Shown piece by piece: positions 33,802 through 41,359 of a stretch of 41,665 nucleotides of DNA. Under the pieces are notes generated by a model that saw only the letters and a list, made by a program, of their open reading frames with translations, was not told the DNA's origin and made no database searches. The number at the start of each line of letters is the position of its first letter. The stretch's first letter is position 1. The stretch comes from an uncultured Frankineae bacterium (GTDB lineage Bacteria; Actinomycetota; Actinomycetes; Mycobacteriales; SCTD01), in contig CADCUB010000063.1 in NCBI GenBank assembly GCA_902805775.1, forward strand, positions 1 to 41,665, given 5' to 3'. Made by a program: the position numbers and the translations under genes.

Positions 33802-33911
33802 GCGGTCCTCCGGGACGGGCCGGCCCCTGCCCCTGCGTCGGGGTGGGCACTCGGGTCACCCGCCGGACGGGGCGTCTCGGCGGCACGACCGAGCCTGGCC
33901 GGGCGAGGGAG

Positions 33912-33947
33912 GGGCCACCACGGTCAGCACCCGGACACTTCCCGGAC
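33912..33947 (-). promoter_or_regulatory. Shared regulatory element, copy A (upstream of the FAD oxidoreductase)
   Basis: Read on the minus strand, these 36 bases match copy B at 36613-36648 in 32 of 36 positions, including an identical 17-mer GCTGACCGTGGTGGCCC. Adjoining it is a CCCGG-N5-CCGGG palindrome (33941-33955). It stands 111 bp upstream of the oxidoreductase start and has the same orientation toward its gene as copy B. Confidence 0.7.
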
Positions 33948-33974
33948 GCTCCGGGCCACGCCCGGGGCGCGTCC

Positions 33975-36467
33975 TCAGTGCGGCGCGGTGACGCCCGTCC
34001 CGGTCAGGGCGTACGTCGTCGCCTCGTCCGGGCTGAGCGTCCGGCCGGCGTCGAGCGCGTCGCCGTAGACGTCCTCCCCGAGCTGCTCCTGCGCGTCGGC
34101 GGCGGCCTGCCGGCGCTGCGCCTCGTCGGGCTTGTAGTAGCCGTAGGTCTGGGCTCCGACGATGTCGCGGACGCTCTCCGCCGCCCCCAGCAGCACGGCG
34201 ACGCGGTGCGGTGCGCCGGTGGCCCCGTCGACGACGGCGAGCTGCTCGAGCAGGTAGACGAGGTTGGCGAGGTCGCCCGTCTCCTCGGTCAGCCGGATGC
34301 CCTCGTGCAGGTGGTCGCGGGCGACGCCGTGCAGTCCTCGGGCGACCGCCAGCTGGGAGAGGTTGTAGAGGGCGACGTACGCCGTCAGCCGGTCACCCCG
34401 CGCGCGGGCCGACTGCAGACCCCCGCGCATGGCCTCGTCGGCGCGGTCGAGCTCGCCGCGCAGCATGTGCACCGTTCCGAGCCAGACGTGGACGAGCGAC
34501 TGCAGCCAGTCGCCGTAGACGCCGGCCTGGGCGGCCCACGGCAGCGCCCGCACGAACTGCCGCTCCGCCGTGTCGAGGTCGCCCTCGGCGAGCGCGACCA
34601 GACCGACACCCGCCGTCGCGCCACCCTTGCCGTACGCGTCCTCGCCGGCGAGCGCGAGCCGCTCGGCCTCGCGCCAGTGGGGCCCGGCGGCGGCCAGGTC
34701 GCCCAGGGCGAAGGCCATGCAGGCGGCCGTGTTGGTGGTGCGGGTCCGGACCTCGGCCGACATCTCCAACGGCAGGGCCGCCTCGGTGAGCCGCCGGCCC
34801 ACCACCAGGCGCCCGCGCAGCCACCAGAACAGCCACAGCGCCCAGCACAGCCGGCCGGCGGTCTCGCCGTCGCCCTGCTGCAGCGCCCAGTGCAGGGCGG
34901 CGGTCGTGTTGGCGTCCTCGCGCTCCGCGCGGTCCAGCCAGGTGACCTGCTCGCCGCGCTGGTACTCGGGCGCGGCGCGCTCGGCCAGGGCCAGGAAGCA
35001 GGCGGCGTGCGCCGTGCGCGCCCGCGCCCGCTCCTGTGCGCTCTGCTGCGAGCGGGCGTACTGCGCCACGGGCTCGAGCAGCCCGAAGCGCGGCTGCCCG
35101 TCGGGGTCGGTCGAGACGACGACCAGCGAGTGCTCGCAGAGCACCTCGAGCAGGGCGAGCACCGGCTCGCCGTCGCCCAGGCGGGCGCTGACGTCCTCCA
35201 GCTCCTCGAGGGCGCAGCCGCCGGCGAAGACCGAGAGCAGGCGCAGCAGCCGCTGCTCCTGCGGCGCCAGCAGGTCGTAGCTCCAGTCGAAGGTCGCGCG
35301 CAGCGTCCGCTGGCGCTCCGGCAGGTCGGGACCCCCGGCCCGGGCCATCGCGTCGTCGAGCCGGGACAGCAGCGCCTGGGGGCTGAGGAACCGGATGCGA
35401 GCCGCGGCGAGCTCCAGGGCGAGCGGGATGCCGGCCAGCTGCCGGCACAGCGCGGCGACCGCCGGCGCGTTGTCGGGGGTCACCTCGAACCCGGGCGCGA
35501 CCGACTGCGCGCGGTCGACGAACACCTCGACCGCGGCGCAGGCCGTCAGCTCGTCGGGATCGGTGGCCGCGGGGGGCGGGACGGCGAGCGGCTGCACCGG
35601 GTACTCGGTCTCACCACGCACCCGCAGGGGGGCCCGGCTGGTCACCAGGACGACCAGGCGCGGGCAGTGCGCCACCAGCGCGGCGACCTGGTCGGCGGCC
35701 GACAGCAGGTGCTCGAGGTTGTCGAGCACCAGCAGCACGCGCAGGGGCCGCAGGTGGTCGGCCAGCAGCTGCTCGGTCTCCGGTCCCTCCAGCACGGCCC
35801 CGCCGAAGGCCCGCGCCACAGCAGGCAGGACCGCGGAGGGGTCCGACAGCGGCGCGAGGGACACCACCGCGACGCCGTCCGGGAACTCGGCCGCCACCTG
35901 CGCGACGACGCTCGTCGCGAGGCGCGACTTGCCGACCCCGCCCGTTCCGGTCAGCGTCACGAGCCGGCGCTCCTGCTGCAGCAGCAGCCCGGTGAGCGCG
36001 GCGATGTCGTCGTCGCGTCCCAGCAGCCGGGTGTCCGCCGCGCGCAGCGAGGGCGGGCGCTGAGCCGGCGCGACGCCGAGCCGGGCGTCGTGCCGGTGGT
36101 CGCCCTGTCGCTGGCCCTCGAGCGGGCCTGCCCCGACCGGGCCGTCGGTGGGCGGGGCGTCGCCGGGCGCCGGGTCCGGGGGCGCGCTGCTCGGCCCCGC
36201 GGCGGGAGCCGGACGGCGGGGGACGGCAGCCAGCAGGAGCGCGCGCTCCTGGGCGCCCGCCCCCAGCGCGTCGCAGAGGCTGCGCACGGTGTGCGGGTAG
36301 GGCCGCTGCCGGCGGCCGCGCTCGAGCGCGCTCACCGCGTACGACGTCAGGCCGGCCCGCTCGGCGAGCTCCTCCTGGGTGAGCCCGGCCGCCTCGCGCA
36401 AGGTGCGGAGCTGGGCGCCGAAGGTGGTGCTGGTCTGCGCAGAGGGGGCGGCGTGCGGGGAGCTCAC
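33975..36467 (-). CDS. XRE-STAND-TPR transcriptional regulator
   Basis: An 830-residue signal-transducing ATPase regulator. Residues 15-70 are an XRE-type HTH (LRTLREAAGLTQEELAERAG, then LTSYAVSALERGRRQRPYPH). A Pro/Ala linker leads to an NB-ARC/STAND ATPase: Walker A GTGGVGKS (174-181), Walker B LLVLDN (245-250), and RQLAGIPLALELAAARIRFL with the GxP motif. A winged helix follows (RATFDWSYDLLAPQEQRLLR), then TPR-like helices over the last 350 residues (GDLDTAERQFVRALPWAAQA). Such proteins wait in an ADP-bound state until a ligand or partner triggers oligomerisation. GTG 36467 has no ribosome site; a TAGAGT -10 box lies 7 bases upstream, so the message may be leaderless. Likely targets are the flanking genes. 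Confidence 0.92.
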   Translation of the reverse strand: MSSPHAAPSAQTSTTFGAQLRTLREAAGLTQEELAERAGLTSYAVSALERGRRQRPYPHTVRSLCDALGAGAQERALLLAAVPRRPAPAAGPSSAPPDPAPGDAPPTDGPVGAGPLEGQRQGDHRHDARLGVAPAQRPPSLRAADTRLLGRDDDIAALTGLLLQQERRLVTLTGTGGVGKSRLATSVVAQVAAEFPDGVAVVSLAPLSDPSAVLPAVARAFGGAVLEGPETEQLLADHLRPLRVLLVLDNLEHLLSAADQVAALVAHCPRLVVLVTSRAPLRVRGETEYPVQPLAVPPPAATDPDELTACAAVEVFVDRAQSVAPGFEVTPDNAPAVAALCRQLAGIPLALELAAARIRFLSPQALLSRLDDAMARAGGPDLPERQRTLRATFDWSYDLLAPQEQRLLRLLSVFAGGCALEELEDVSARLGDGEPVLALLEVLCEHSLVVVSTDPDGQPRFGLLEPVAQYARSQQSAQERARARTAHAACFLALAERAAPEYQRGEQVTWLDRAEREDANTTAALHWALQQGDGETAGRLCWALWLFWWLRGRLVVGRRLTEAALPLEMSAEVRTRTTNTAACMAFALGDLAAAGPHWREAERLALAGEDAYGKGGATAGVGLVALAEGDLDTAERQFVRALPWAAQAGVYGDWLQSLVHVWLGTVHMLRGELDRADEAMRGGLQSARARGDRLTAYVALYNLSQLAVARGLHGVARDHLHEGIRLTEETGDLANLVYLLEQLAVVDGATGAPHRVAVLLGAAESVRDIVGAQTYGYYKPDEAQRRQAAADAQEQLGEDVYGDALDAGRTLSPDEATTYALTGTGVTAPH

Positions 36468-36474
36468 GCGCGGG

Positions 36475-36480
36475 ACTCTA
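36475..36480 (-). promoter_or_regulatory. Possible -10 box of a leaderless regulator mRNA
   Basis: Minus-strand TAGAGT (TAnnnT) ends 7 bases before the GTG start of the STAND regulator, the spacing expected when transcription starts at the first base of the codon. No convincing -35 is present, and there is no Shine-Dalgarno sequence. Confidence 0.35.
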
Positions 36481-36601
36481 GGCAGCGGACGCGCCTCGCG
36501 TGGCCAGTTGTCCGAGTCGTCACCTGGACGAGCACACCGGCGGCACCCGGCCCGCGGGTGGAGGTGCCGCGACCGGTCACGCCGGCCGGACAGGTCGCGG
36601 T

Positions 36602-36648
36602 CACTGCCCGGTGTCCGGGCAGTGTGCGGCCGCTGACCGTGGTGGCCC
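36602..36648 (+). promoter_or_regulatory. Shared regulatory element, copy B, with perfect 10-3-10 palindrome
   Basis: CACTGCCCGG-TGT-CCGGGCAGTG (36602-36624) is a perfect inverted repeat. It overlaps the 36-bp block (36613-36648) that matches copy A near the FAD oxidoreductase at 32 of 36 positions. It lies in the 252-bp divergent gap between the STAND regulator and the secreted-protein gene, 72 bp upstream of the latter's start. Confidence 0.7.
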
Positions 36649-36719
36649 GGGCGGCGCCGCGCCAGCGTGTGCGGCGTCCAGCCGGCGAGACCCGCCGGCT
36701 CAGCCATCGGAGGAGCACC

Positions 36720-37145
36720 ATGATCCGCAAGACCGTCCTGACCCTGGCCCTCACCGCCGGCATGGTCGCCGGCGCCGGGGGTGCCGCCTCGGCGCACGAG
36801 TGCTTCGTCGCCGACCGGTCGGCGCAGGGCAACGCCGCCGCCACCCACTCGGACAACTGGCACACCCTGACGCTGGCCGACCTCTACTCCTCGGCCCACC
36901 TGTTCCTGCAGACCGGCCGTCCGCTGAGCCCGGCCGAGGTCGACGCGGCGGTGGCCCGGGCCGCCGAGCAGGGCATCCCGACCAGCTTCACGGTCTTCGG
37001 GCGGCACATGCTCCCGCGCAGCGTCGAGAAGATGGAGGAGCTGTCGTCGCGGACGAGCGACGGCAAGGGCGTCGACCACTTCTTCGTCGCGTACGGCGAG
37101 GACATCATCGCCATCTACTTCGCCATCGCCTTCCCGCAGGGCTGA
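36720..37145 (+). CDS. Small secreted protein of unknown function
   Basis: A 141-residue protein with a clear Sec signal: basic MIRK, a hydrophobic core TVLTLALTAGMVAGAGGA and an ASA-H cleavage site near residue 25. The mature part (HECFVADRSAQGNAAATHSD) has one Cys, then a helical region with NWHTLTLADLYSS and FGRHMLPRSVEKMEELSSR, and ends HFFVAYGEDIIAIYFAIAFP. I have seen similar hypothetical proteins in actinobacteria but know no function. CGGAGGAGCACC precedes the ATG. Upstream is the palindromic element shared with the FAD oxidoreductase, so it is a probable target of the divergent STAND regulator. A strong hairpin follows its stop. Confidence 0.88.
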   Translation: MIRKTVLTLALTAGMVAGAGGAASAHECFVADRSAQGNAAATHSDNWHTLTLADLYSSAHLFLQTGRPLSPAEVDAAVARAAEQGIPTSFTVFGRHMLPRSVEKMEELSSRTSDGKGVDHFFVAYGEDIIAIYFAIAFPQG

Positions 37146-37156
37146 GGTCGGGTGCA

Positions 37157-37189
37157 CCGGCGGCCGCCCCTGCCGTGGGCGGCCGCCGG
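37157..37189 (+). terminator. Terminator-like hairpin after the secreted-protein gene
   Basis: CCGGCGGCCGCC and GGCGGCCGCCGG form a perfect 12-bp stem with a 9-base loop, 11 bases after the stop. It lacks a U-tract, as many actinobacterial terminators do. It separates the gene from prfB. Confidence 0.6.
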
Positions 37190-37296
37190 CCGCGGGGCTC
37201 ACGCGCGCCGACGAAGGAGGTCTGCGGCTCCCTGGGGCACGTCGGGCGAGGGCCAGGGGCGGCGTACGGGTCGTCCGTCCGTCCCCGTCCCCCCGC

Positions 37297-37302
37297 TAGC
37301 CT
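37297..37302 (+). promoter_or_regulatory. Possible -10 box of a leaderless prfB mRNA
   Basis: TAGCCT (TAnnnT) ends 8 bases before the GTG at 37311, and no Shine-Dalgarno sequence is present. This suits a leaderless transcript. The -35 region is not recognisable. Confidence 0.4.
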
Positions 37303-37310
37303 CGTCCCTC

Positions 37311-38426
37311 GTGCCCGCCGACCGCAGTGCCGACCTCGCCGCCCTCGACGCGACCCTGACCAGCATCGAGAAGGTGCTCGACCTGCCCCGGCTGCGCATC
37401 GAGCTGTCCGACCTGGAGGCGCAGGCCGGCGAGCCCGACCTGTGGGACGACACGGCCAAGGCGCAGGAGATCACCACCCGCCTGTCGACGGTGCAGGGCG
37501 ACATCTCCCGGGTCGAGTCCTACCGGTCCCGGCTGGACGACCTCGCGGTGCTGTTCCAGATGGCCGCCGAGGAGGAGGACGCCGGCACCGAGGCGGAGGC
37601 CGAGAGCGAGCTCGCCGCGCTGCAGCGCGAGATCAGCAGCCTCGAGGTCCGCACGCTGCTGTCGGGGGAGTACGACGTGCGCGAGGCGCTCGTGCAGATC
37701 ACCCCGGGCGCAGGCGGCGTCGACAGCCAGGACTGGGCGCTGATGCTCTGGCGCATGTACTACCGCTGGGCCGAGCGGCACGGCTACCCGCTCGACGTGC
37801 ACGAGTGGCAGGAGGCCGAGGAGGCCGGCGTCAAGAGCGTCGTGTTCCAGGTCAGGACGCCGTACGCCTACGGGACCCTCGCCGGCGAGCACGGCGTGCA
37901 CCGGCTCGTGCGCATCTCGCCGTTCGACAACCAGGCGCGGCGGCAGACGTCGTTCGCGATGGTCGACGTGACGCCGGTGGTGGACACCGCGGACGCGGTC
38001 GAGGTCGACGAGAAGGAGATCCGCGTCGACGTGTTCCGCTCCAGCGGTCCCGGAGGTCAGGGCGTCAACACGACCGACTCGGCGGTGCGGATCACCCATC
38101 TGCCGACCAACATCGTCGTGTCCTGCCAGAACGAGCGCTCGCAGATCCAGAACCGCGCCGCCGCGATGGTGGTGCTGCAGACCAAGCTCCTCGAGCGCAA
38201 GCGCGAGGAGGAGCAGGCGCAGATGGACGCGATCCGTGGCACCAAGGGCGAGATCGCCTTCGGCTCGCAGATCCGCAACTACGTGCTGCACCCGTACCAG
38301 ATGGTCAAGGACCTGCGCACCGGCATGGAGTCCGGCGCGACCGGGCCGGTGCTCGACGGGGACATCGACGAGTTCGTCGAGGCGGCGATCCGGTGGCGGC
38401 GCACGAGCGGCGAGGACGACGCCTGA
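37311..38426 (+). CDS. prfB: Peptide chain release factor 2
   Basis: A 371-residue class-I release factor that reads UGA and UAA stop codons in the ribosome. The tripeptide anticodon SPF is visible in [15 protein letters not shown], and the peptidyl-hydrolysis GGQ in [20 protein letters not shown]. The N-terminal helical domain starts [20 protein letters not shown], and [19 protein letters not shown] lies near the end. The frame is continuous from GTG 37311, so the programmed +1 frameshift that autoregulates RF2 in many bacteria is absent. In mycobacteria prfB leads into ftsEX-smpB; here a metallophosphoesterase follows. Confidence 0.97.
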   Translation: MPADRSADLAALDATLTSIEKVLDLPRLRIELSDLEAQAGEPDLWDDTAKAQEITTRLSTVQGDISRVESYRSRLDDLAVLFQMAAEEEDAGTEAEAESELAALQREISSLEVRTLLSGEYDVREALVQITPGAGGVDSQDWALMLWRMYYRWAERHGYPLDVHEWQEAEEAGVKSVVFQVRTPYAYGTLAGEHGVHRLVRISPFDNQARRQTSFAMVDVTPVVDTADAVEVDEKEIRVDVFRSSGPGGQGVNTTDSAVRITHLPTNIVVSCQNERSQIQNRAAAMVVLQTKLLERKREEEQAQMDAIRGTKGEIAFGSQIRNYVLHPYQMVKDLRTGMESGATGPVLDGDIDEFVEAAIRWRRTSGEDDA

Positions 38427-38491
38427 CGCGGCGACGGCGGGGGCCCGGCGCTGCCTCTGGCGCGCAGGTCGCGCAGGTTGCGTGCGCTTGT

Positions 38492-38514
38492 CCGTAGTTG
38501 CACCATCACTACGG
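38492..38514. promoter_or_regulatory. Inverted repeat CCGTAGT-N9-ACTACGG upstream of the metallophosphoesterase
   Basis: Perfect 7-bp arms with a 9-bp spacer, 21 bp before the start codon. TTGTCC (38488-38493) overlaps the left arm and could be a -35 box, so a protein bound here would cover the promoter. Confidence 0.5.
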
Positions 38515-38535
38515 GCTACGAGCGAGGAGCTGCGC

Positions 38536-39435
38536 ATGAGGACTCCGAGGGGCCGGCTGCGGGCTGCGGCCGCCGAGGGCGACGCCCGCCAGGTCGGCGC
38601 GGGCGTACGGGCAGCGCGGGCGCTCTCGGCCTCGGCGGTGGCCGCCGCCGTGGTGCTGGTGGCGCCGCCGGCAGCGGCGCAGGACTGCGTCGTGGCGGCG
38701 GCCGGCGACGTGGCGGGCGCCGAGGACTACTCGCGCAACGCCGAGCGGACCGGCAACCAGATCGCCGCCTCGCCCGCGGTCGCCGTCATCGCGCTGGGTG
38801 ACCTCGCCTACGACGACGGCACCGCCGCGGAGTTCGCGGCCTACTACGACCCGACCTGGGGGGTCGTGAAGGACCGGACGCTGCCGATCCCCGGCAACCA
38901 CGAGCGGTCCGGCGCGGGCTACCGCAGCTACTTCGGCGACGCGGCCTGGCAGAACCGCGTCGTCACCGTCTGCGGCTGGCGGGTCCTGCTGGTCAACCAG
39001 TACCTCGGCGTCGAGCGGGCCGCGGCGTTCCTGCGGGACAACGACAGCGCGGCACCCGAGGTGGTCGCCTGGCACGCGCCGCGCTGGTCCAGCGGCAGGG
39101 GCGGCAGCACGGCGTCGGTGCAGCCGCTGTGGCAGGCCGCGGTCGACATCCGCGCCCGCATCGTCCTGTCCGGCCACGACCACCACTACGAGCGCTTCAA
39201 GCCGATGAACGCCTCCGGCCGCGGGTCGTACCACCGGCCCCGGCAGTTCGTCTCCGGCCTGGGCGGCCACAACCCCCACCGCCTGGGGACGACCCGGCCG
39301 AACAGCCAGGTCCGCTACACCGGCCAGCCCGGTGTGCTGTTCCTCGACCTGCGGGCCGACCGGTCCTACGGGTGGACCTTCACGACGGTCGACGGAGTCG
39401 TGCGCGACCGGGGGTCGCAGCCGGTCCCCCGCTGA
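38536..39435 (+). CDS. Secreted calcineurin-like metallophosphoesterase
   Basis: A 299-residue protein with a long basic N-region, a hydrophobic core (ASAVAAAVVLVAPPAAA) and a likely AxA cleavage site just before QDC, near residue 49. The two-metal phosphoesterase motifs occur in order: AAGDVAG, ALGDLAYDDG, PGNHERSGAGY, a VVAWHAPRW His and SGHDHHYERF. It resembles the purple-acid-phosphatase-like secreted enzymes of actinobacteria and would release phosphate from esters outside the cell. GAGGAG precedes the ATG, and a 7-bp inverted repeat sits in its promoter region. The next gene lies 234 bp downstream. Confidence 0.92.
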   Translation: MRTPRGRLRAAAAEGDARQVGAGVRAARALSASAVAAAVVLVAPPAAAQDCVVAAAGDVAGAEDYSRNAERTGNQIAASPAVAVIALGDLAYDDGTAAEFAAYYDPTWGVVKDRTLPIPGNHERSGAGYRSYFGDAAWQNRVVTVCGWRVLLVNQYLGVERAAAFLRDNDSAAPEVVAWHAPRWSSGRGGSTASVQPLWQAAVDIRARIVLSGHDHHYERFKPMNASGRGSYHRPRQFVSGLGGHNPHRLGTTRPNSQVRYTGQPGVLFLDLRADRSYGWTFTTVDGVVRDRGSQPVPR

Positions 39436-39573
39436 GGGCGGGCGGTCCGAGTCGGATGGCGCTGACGGCGGACGGCCGGCACCGGGTGCGGCCCTGGACG
39501 GGCCGTGCGCGGGCTCATCTGTGGACGGACGGCGCCCTGTGGGCGAGCGGCGGCTCGTGCCGGTCGTCGTCCC

Positions 39574-39579
39574 TAGCGT
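39574..39579 (+). promoter_or_regulatory. Possible -10 box upstream of the small secreted protein
   Basis: TAGCGT (TAnnnT) with an expected start near 39586, giving an 83-base 5' UTR to the gene at 39670. The UTR holds an imperfect palindrome, GACGTCCTCGAGGGACGTC (39618-39636). The -35 is not convincing. Confidence 0.3.
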
Positions 39580-39669
39580 CCGCCCCGTGACCGGCCGCCT
39601 GCGGCGTCCGGCGCCGGGACGTCCTCGAGGGACGTCACCGTCCCTCGTCCGTCCCGCCGGAGGTCCGCC

Positions 39670-40233
39670 GTGTCCGTGTCCGTGTCCAAGCCCGAGTCCG
39701 AGCCCGAGCCCGTCCGTCCCACCCGCCGTCCCGGGCGTCGGCTCATCGTGCTGGTGCTGCTCCTGCTGGCCTGGGTCGGCGTGCTCGCCGCCCCCGCTGC
39801 CGCCGAGGTCCAGCCCCACCGGCTCACGCAGGCGCAGGAGCGGATCGTCCTGCGGCTGATCGACGACATCTGCGGCGACACCTGGTGCGAGGGCGACCAC
39901 GCCTTCCGCTTCCGGCGCTTCTCCTGCTCTCCCGAGCGCGGTGGGTGCAGGCTCGTCGTGCAGATCGCGTCGACGGCGCATGAGCCGCTGCGCTGGCGCT
40001 TGCGGGCACAGGCCGTGTGCGGGTTCCCGCACTACGCCGACATGGTCTCCTCCGGACCGCACGGCGTGCACACCCTGCAGCCGGCCTTCTACGACGCCGT
40101 CAGCGCGGCGGTCCAGGCCATGACGGCGACAGCGCCGCACCGGCCCCGCAGCCTGCCGCTCGCGACGGCCGTCGAGCACGCGCGACGGGCGTCGGTGCGC
40201 TGCGGGCCGCTGCCCCACGGGCTCGTGCGGTGA
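39670..40233 (+). CDS. Hypothetical secreted Cys-containing protein
   Basis: A 187-residue protein. An N-terminal Glu/Pro/Ser stretch leads to RRPGRR and the hydrophobic core LIVLVLLLLAWVGVLAAPAAA, a signal peptide or anchor ending near AAAE. The mature domain has five Cys (DDICGDTWCEGDHAF, RRFSCSPERGGCRLVV, AVCGFPH), likely disulfide-bonded, and ends with a helical part HTLQPAFYDAVSAAVQAM. A sixth Cys lies near the C-terminus. I do not recognise the family. GGAGGTCCGCC precedes the GTG start. Its stop codon is inside a 43-bp tandem duplication. Confidence 0.78.
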   Translation: MSVSVSKPESEPEPVRPTRRPGRRLIVLVLLLLAWVGVLAAPAAAEVQPHRLTQAQERIVLRLIDDICGDTWCEGDHAFRFRRFSCSPERGGCRLVVQIASTAHEPLRWRLRAQAVCGFPHYADMVSSGPHGVHTLQPAFYDAVSAAVQAMTATAPHRPRSLPLATAVEHARRASVRCGPLPHGLVR

Positions 40234-40315
40234 CCGGACGCCCAGCGCCTCTGCGCGCTGGCCCGGACGACGGTGACCGGGGGCGCAAAGCCTCTGCGTG
40301 CTGAGCCCGACGACG
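40230..40315. repeat. Two-unit 43-bp imperfect tandem repeat
   Basis: Units 40230-40272 and 40273-40315 agree at 34 of 43 positions; both begin GTGACCGG and share GCCTCTGCG-Y-GCTG. The first unit contains the stop codon of the secreted-protein gene and can fold CCAGCGC/GCGCTGG into a 7-bp stem, possibly a terminator. Confidence 0.7.
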
Positions 40316-40380
40316 CGGCGGAGAGGGGAGGCCTGGTGTCCGTGCCCGTCCGGGGCTCCCCGCTCCCGGGGCCGCTGCTC

Positions 40381-40422
40381 CTGTGCAACTCCCTTGTCGC
40401 GCACAGTGAGGGGGTGTAGGAA
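40381..40422 (+). promoter_or_regulatory. Promoter with overlapping inverted repeat, upstream of the 40457 gene
   Basis: TTGTCG (40394-40399), a 17-bp spacer and TAGGAA (40417-40422) form a good promoter. CTGTGC-N14-GCACAG (40381-40406) is an inverted repeat that brackets the -35 box, an operator-like position. The start codon is 35 bp beyond the -10. Confidence 0.5.
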
Positions 40423-40456
40423 GCGCCATCGTCCGCACGCTCCTCGGGGAGGCGAG

Positions 40457-41130
40457 ATGTCGTCGGTGCGTCGGGTCCTGGTGCTCGTCCTCTCGTGCGC
40501 TCTCGGGCTCGGCCTGGCGCCGGGTCCGGCCGGCGCAGCAGCGGCCGCCGGGGGATTCGTCGACGGCACCGACGAGCGCTCGAGAATCACCAACTGCGCA
40601 TCGGTGATCAACGGCTCGCCGTACGACGAGGACGGCGCGGCCGCCTTCACCGGGGTCTACCGGGACACGACCTCGACGCCGCCGGAGCCCACGGTCGGGC
40701 AGTCGGTCTACATGCGCATCGTCGTCTACGGACTGGGCTTCTCCTGCGCCGGTCAGCGGTTCCTGCCCGCGGTGTCGCTTCCGGCCGGTGTCGGCTTCGA
40801 CCGGAGCCTGCCGATCCTGTGCGGCAGCGACCGGGTCAGGTACACGGACTGCCCGCAGTGGTCCAACGTCGTCGCCTTCCCCTACGTCGTAGGAGCCCAG
40901 GCCTACCGGTCGACCGACACCGGCGCGGCCCAGACCTGGCCCCTGGAGCAGGGCCGCGTCTGGGACTTCCGCTTCCCGATCCGGTCGAGCACTGCGCAGA
41001 CCGCAGCGACCCTGCAGGCCCACGTCAAGATGTTCGACGGCAACCGCAGTCCCCTCCTGCACCCGCGAGCGCCGCTGTACGTCTTCCCCGCCGGCACGGC
41101 GGCCACCTGGCAGCGGCTGCCCGGCAGCGG
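40457..41130 (+). CDS. Secreted protein of unknown function, 3' end not defined (frame has no stop)
   Basis: ATG 40457 behind GGGGAGGCGAG opens a frame with a good signal peptide (MSSVRRVLVLVLSCALGLGL, then APGPAGAAAAAGG). The exported domain contains ITNCASVINGSPYDEDGAAA, VGQSVYMRIVVYGLGFSCAG, CPQWSNVVAFPYVV, YRSTDTGAAQTWPLEQG and VKMFDGNRSPLLHPRAPLYV. It reads as a folded beta-rich domain with paired Cys. Rare codons such as AGA, AGG, GTA and GGA are more frequent than in neighbours. After about residue 225 the sequence stops looking like a protein, yet the frame stays open to the window edge, antisense to uvrD2. The end given here is where protein-like sequence fades, not a stop codon. Truncation by rearrangement is likely. 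Confidence 0.62.
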
Positions 41131-41134
41131 GCGC

Positions 41135-41206
41135 GACGTCGTACGCCCCGCAGGTGCCCGTGGAGATGCGCTGGTCGAGGACCGTGGCGAAGTCCGTGTT
41201 CTCCAT
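41135..41206 (-). other. Start of a truncated or leader ORF next to uvrD2
   Basis: ATG 41206 behind GGGAGGTGCGTC opens MENTDFATVLDQRISTGTCG and four more plausible codons. The frame then runs without a stop into antisense of the neighbouring secreted-protein gene, where the composition becomes Arg/Gly-rich shadow. In mycobacteria whiB7, preceded by a leader with a small upstream ORF, lies here beside uvrD2. The peptide could be that upstream ORF or the stump of another gene; I do not recognise its sequence. Confidence 0.4.
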
Positions 41207-41267
41207 GACGCACCTCCCGTGGGGGCTCGAGCGGGCGCCCGGGCGGGTGCCCGGACCAGTGGGACGC

Positions 41268-41305
41268 ACGTTAGAGATCCCCGCCCCGGGGGGCAACTGC
41301 TTTTT
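41268..41305 (-). promoter_or_regulatory. Strong promoter with upstream A-tract (WhiB7-type architecture)
   Basis: On the minus strand AAAAA (41305-41301), four bases, TTGCCC (41296-41291), an exact 17-bp spacer and TAACGT (41273-41268). WhiB7-dependent promoters carry an AT-rich block about 3 bp upstream of the -35. It lies just downstream of the uvrD2 stop and 62 bp before ATG 41206. Confidence 0.55.
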
Positions 41306-41359
41306 CGGCGAGTTCTCGCGCGTCCCCCGGACGGCCCAGCGCCGCCCCCCGCGAAGGGG

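Noticed and set aside
33802-33974. Possible insertion-sequence ends because of the repeated 36-bp block
   Set aside because: No transposase, no target duplication, and the copies are imperfect and placed before start codons; regulatory use is more likely.
33975-37202. Upstream extension of the STAND regulator to 1075 residues
   Set aside because: The added part is antisense to the secreted-protein gene and crosses the palindromic element; the HTH domain begins right after GTG 36467.
40100-41296. A ~400-codon minus-strand frame containing the MENTDF start
   Set aside because: Beyond the first ~24 codons it is the antisense shadow of the secreted-protein genes, rich in Arg, Gly and Pro. Only the start region is kept, as a stump.
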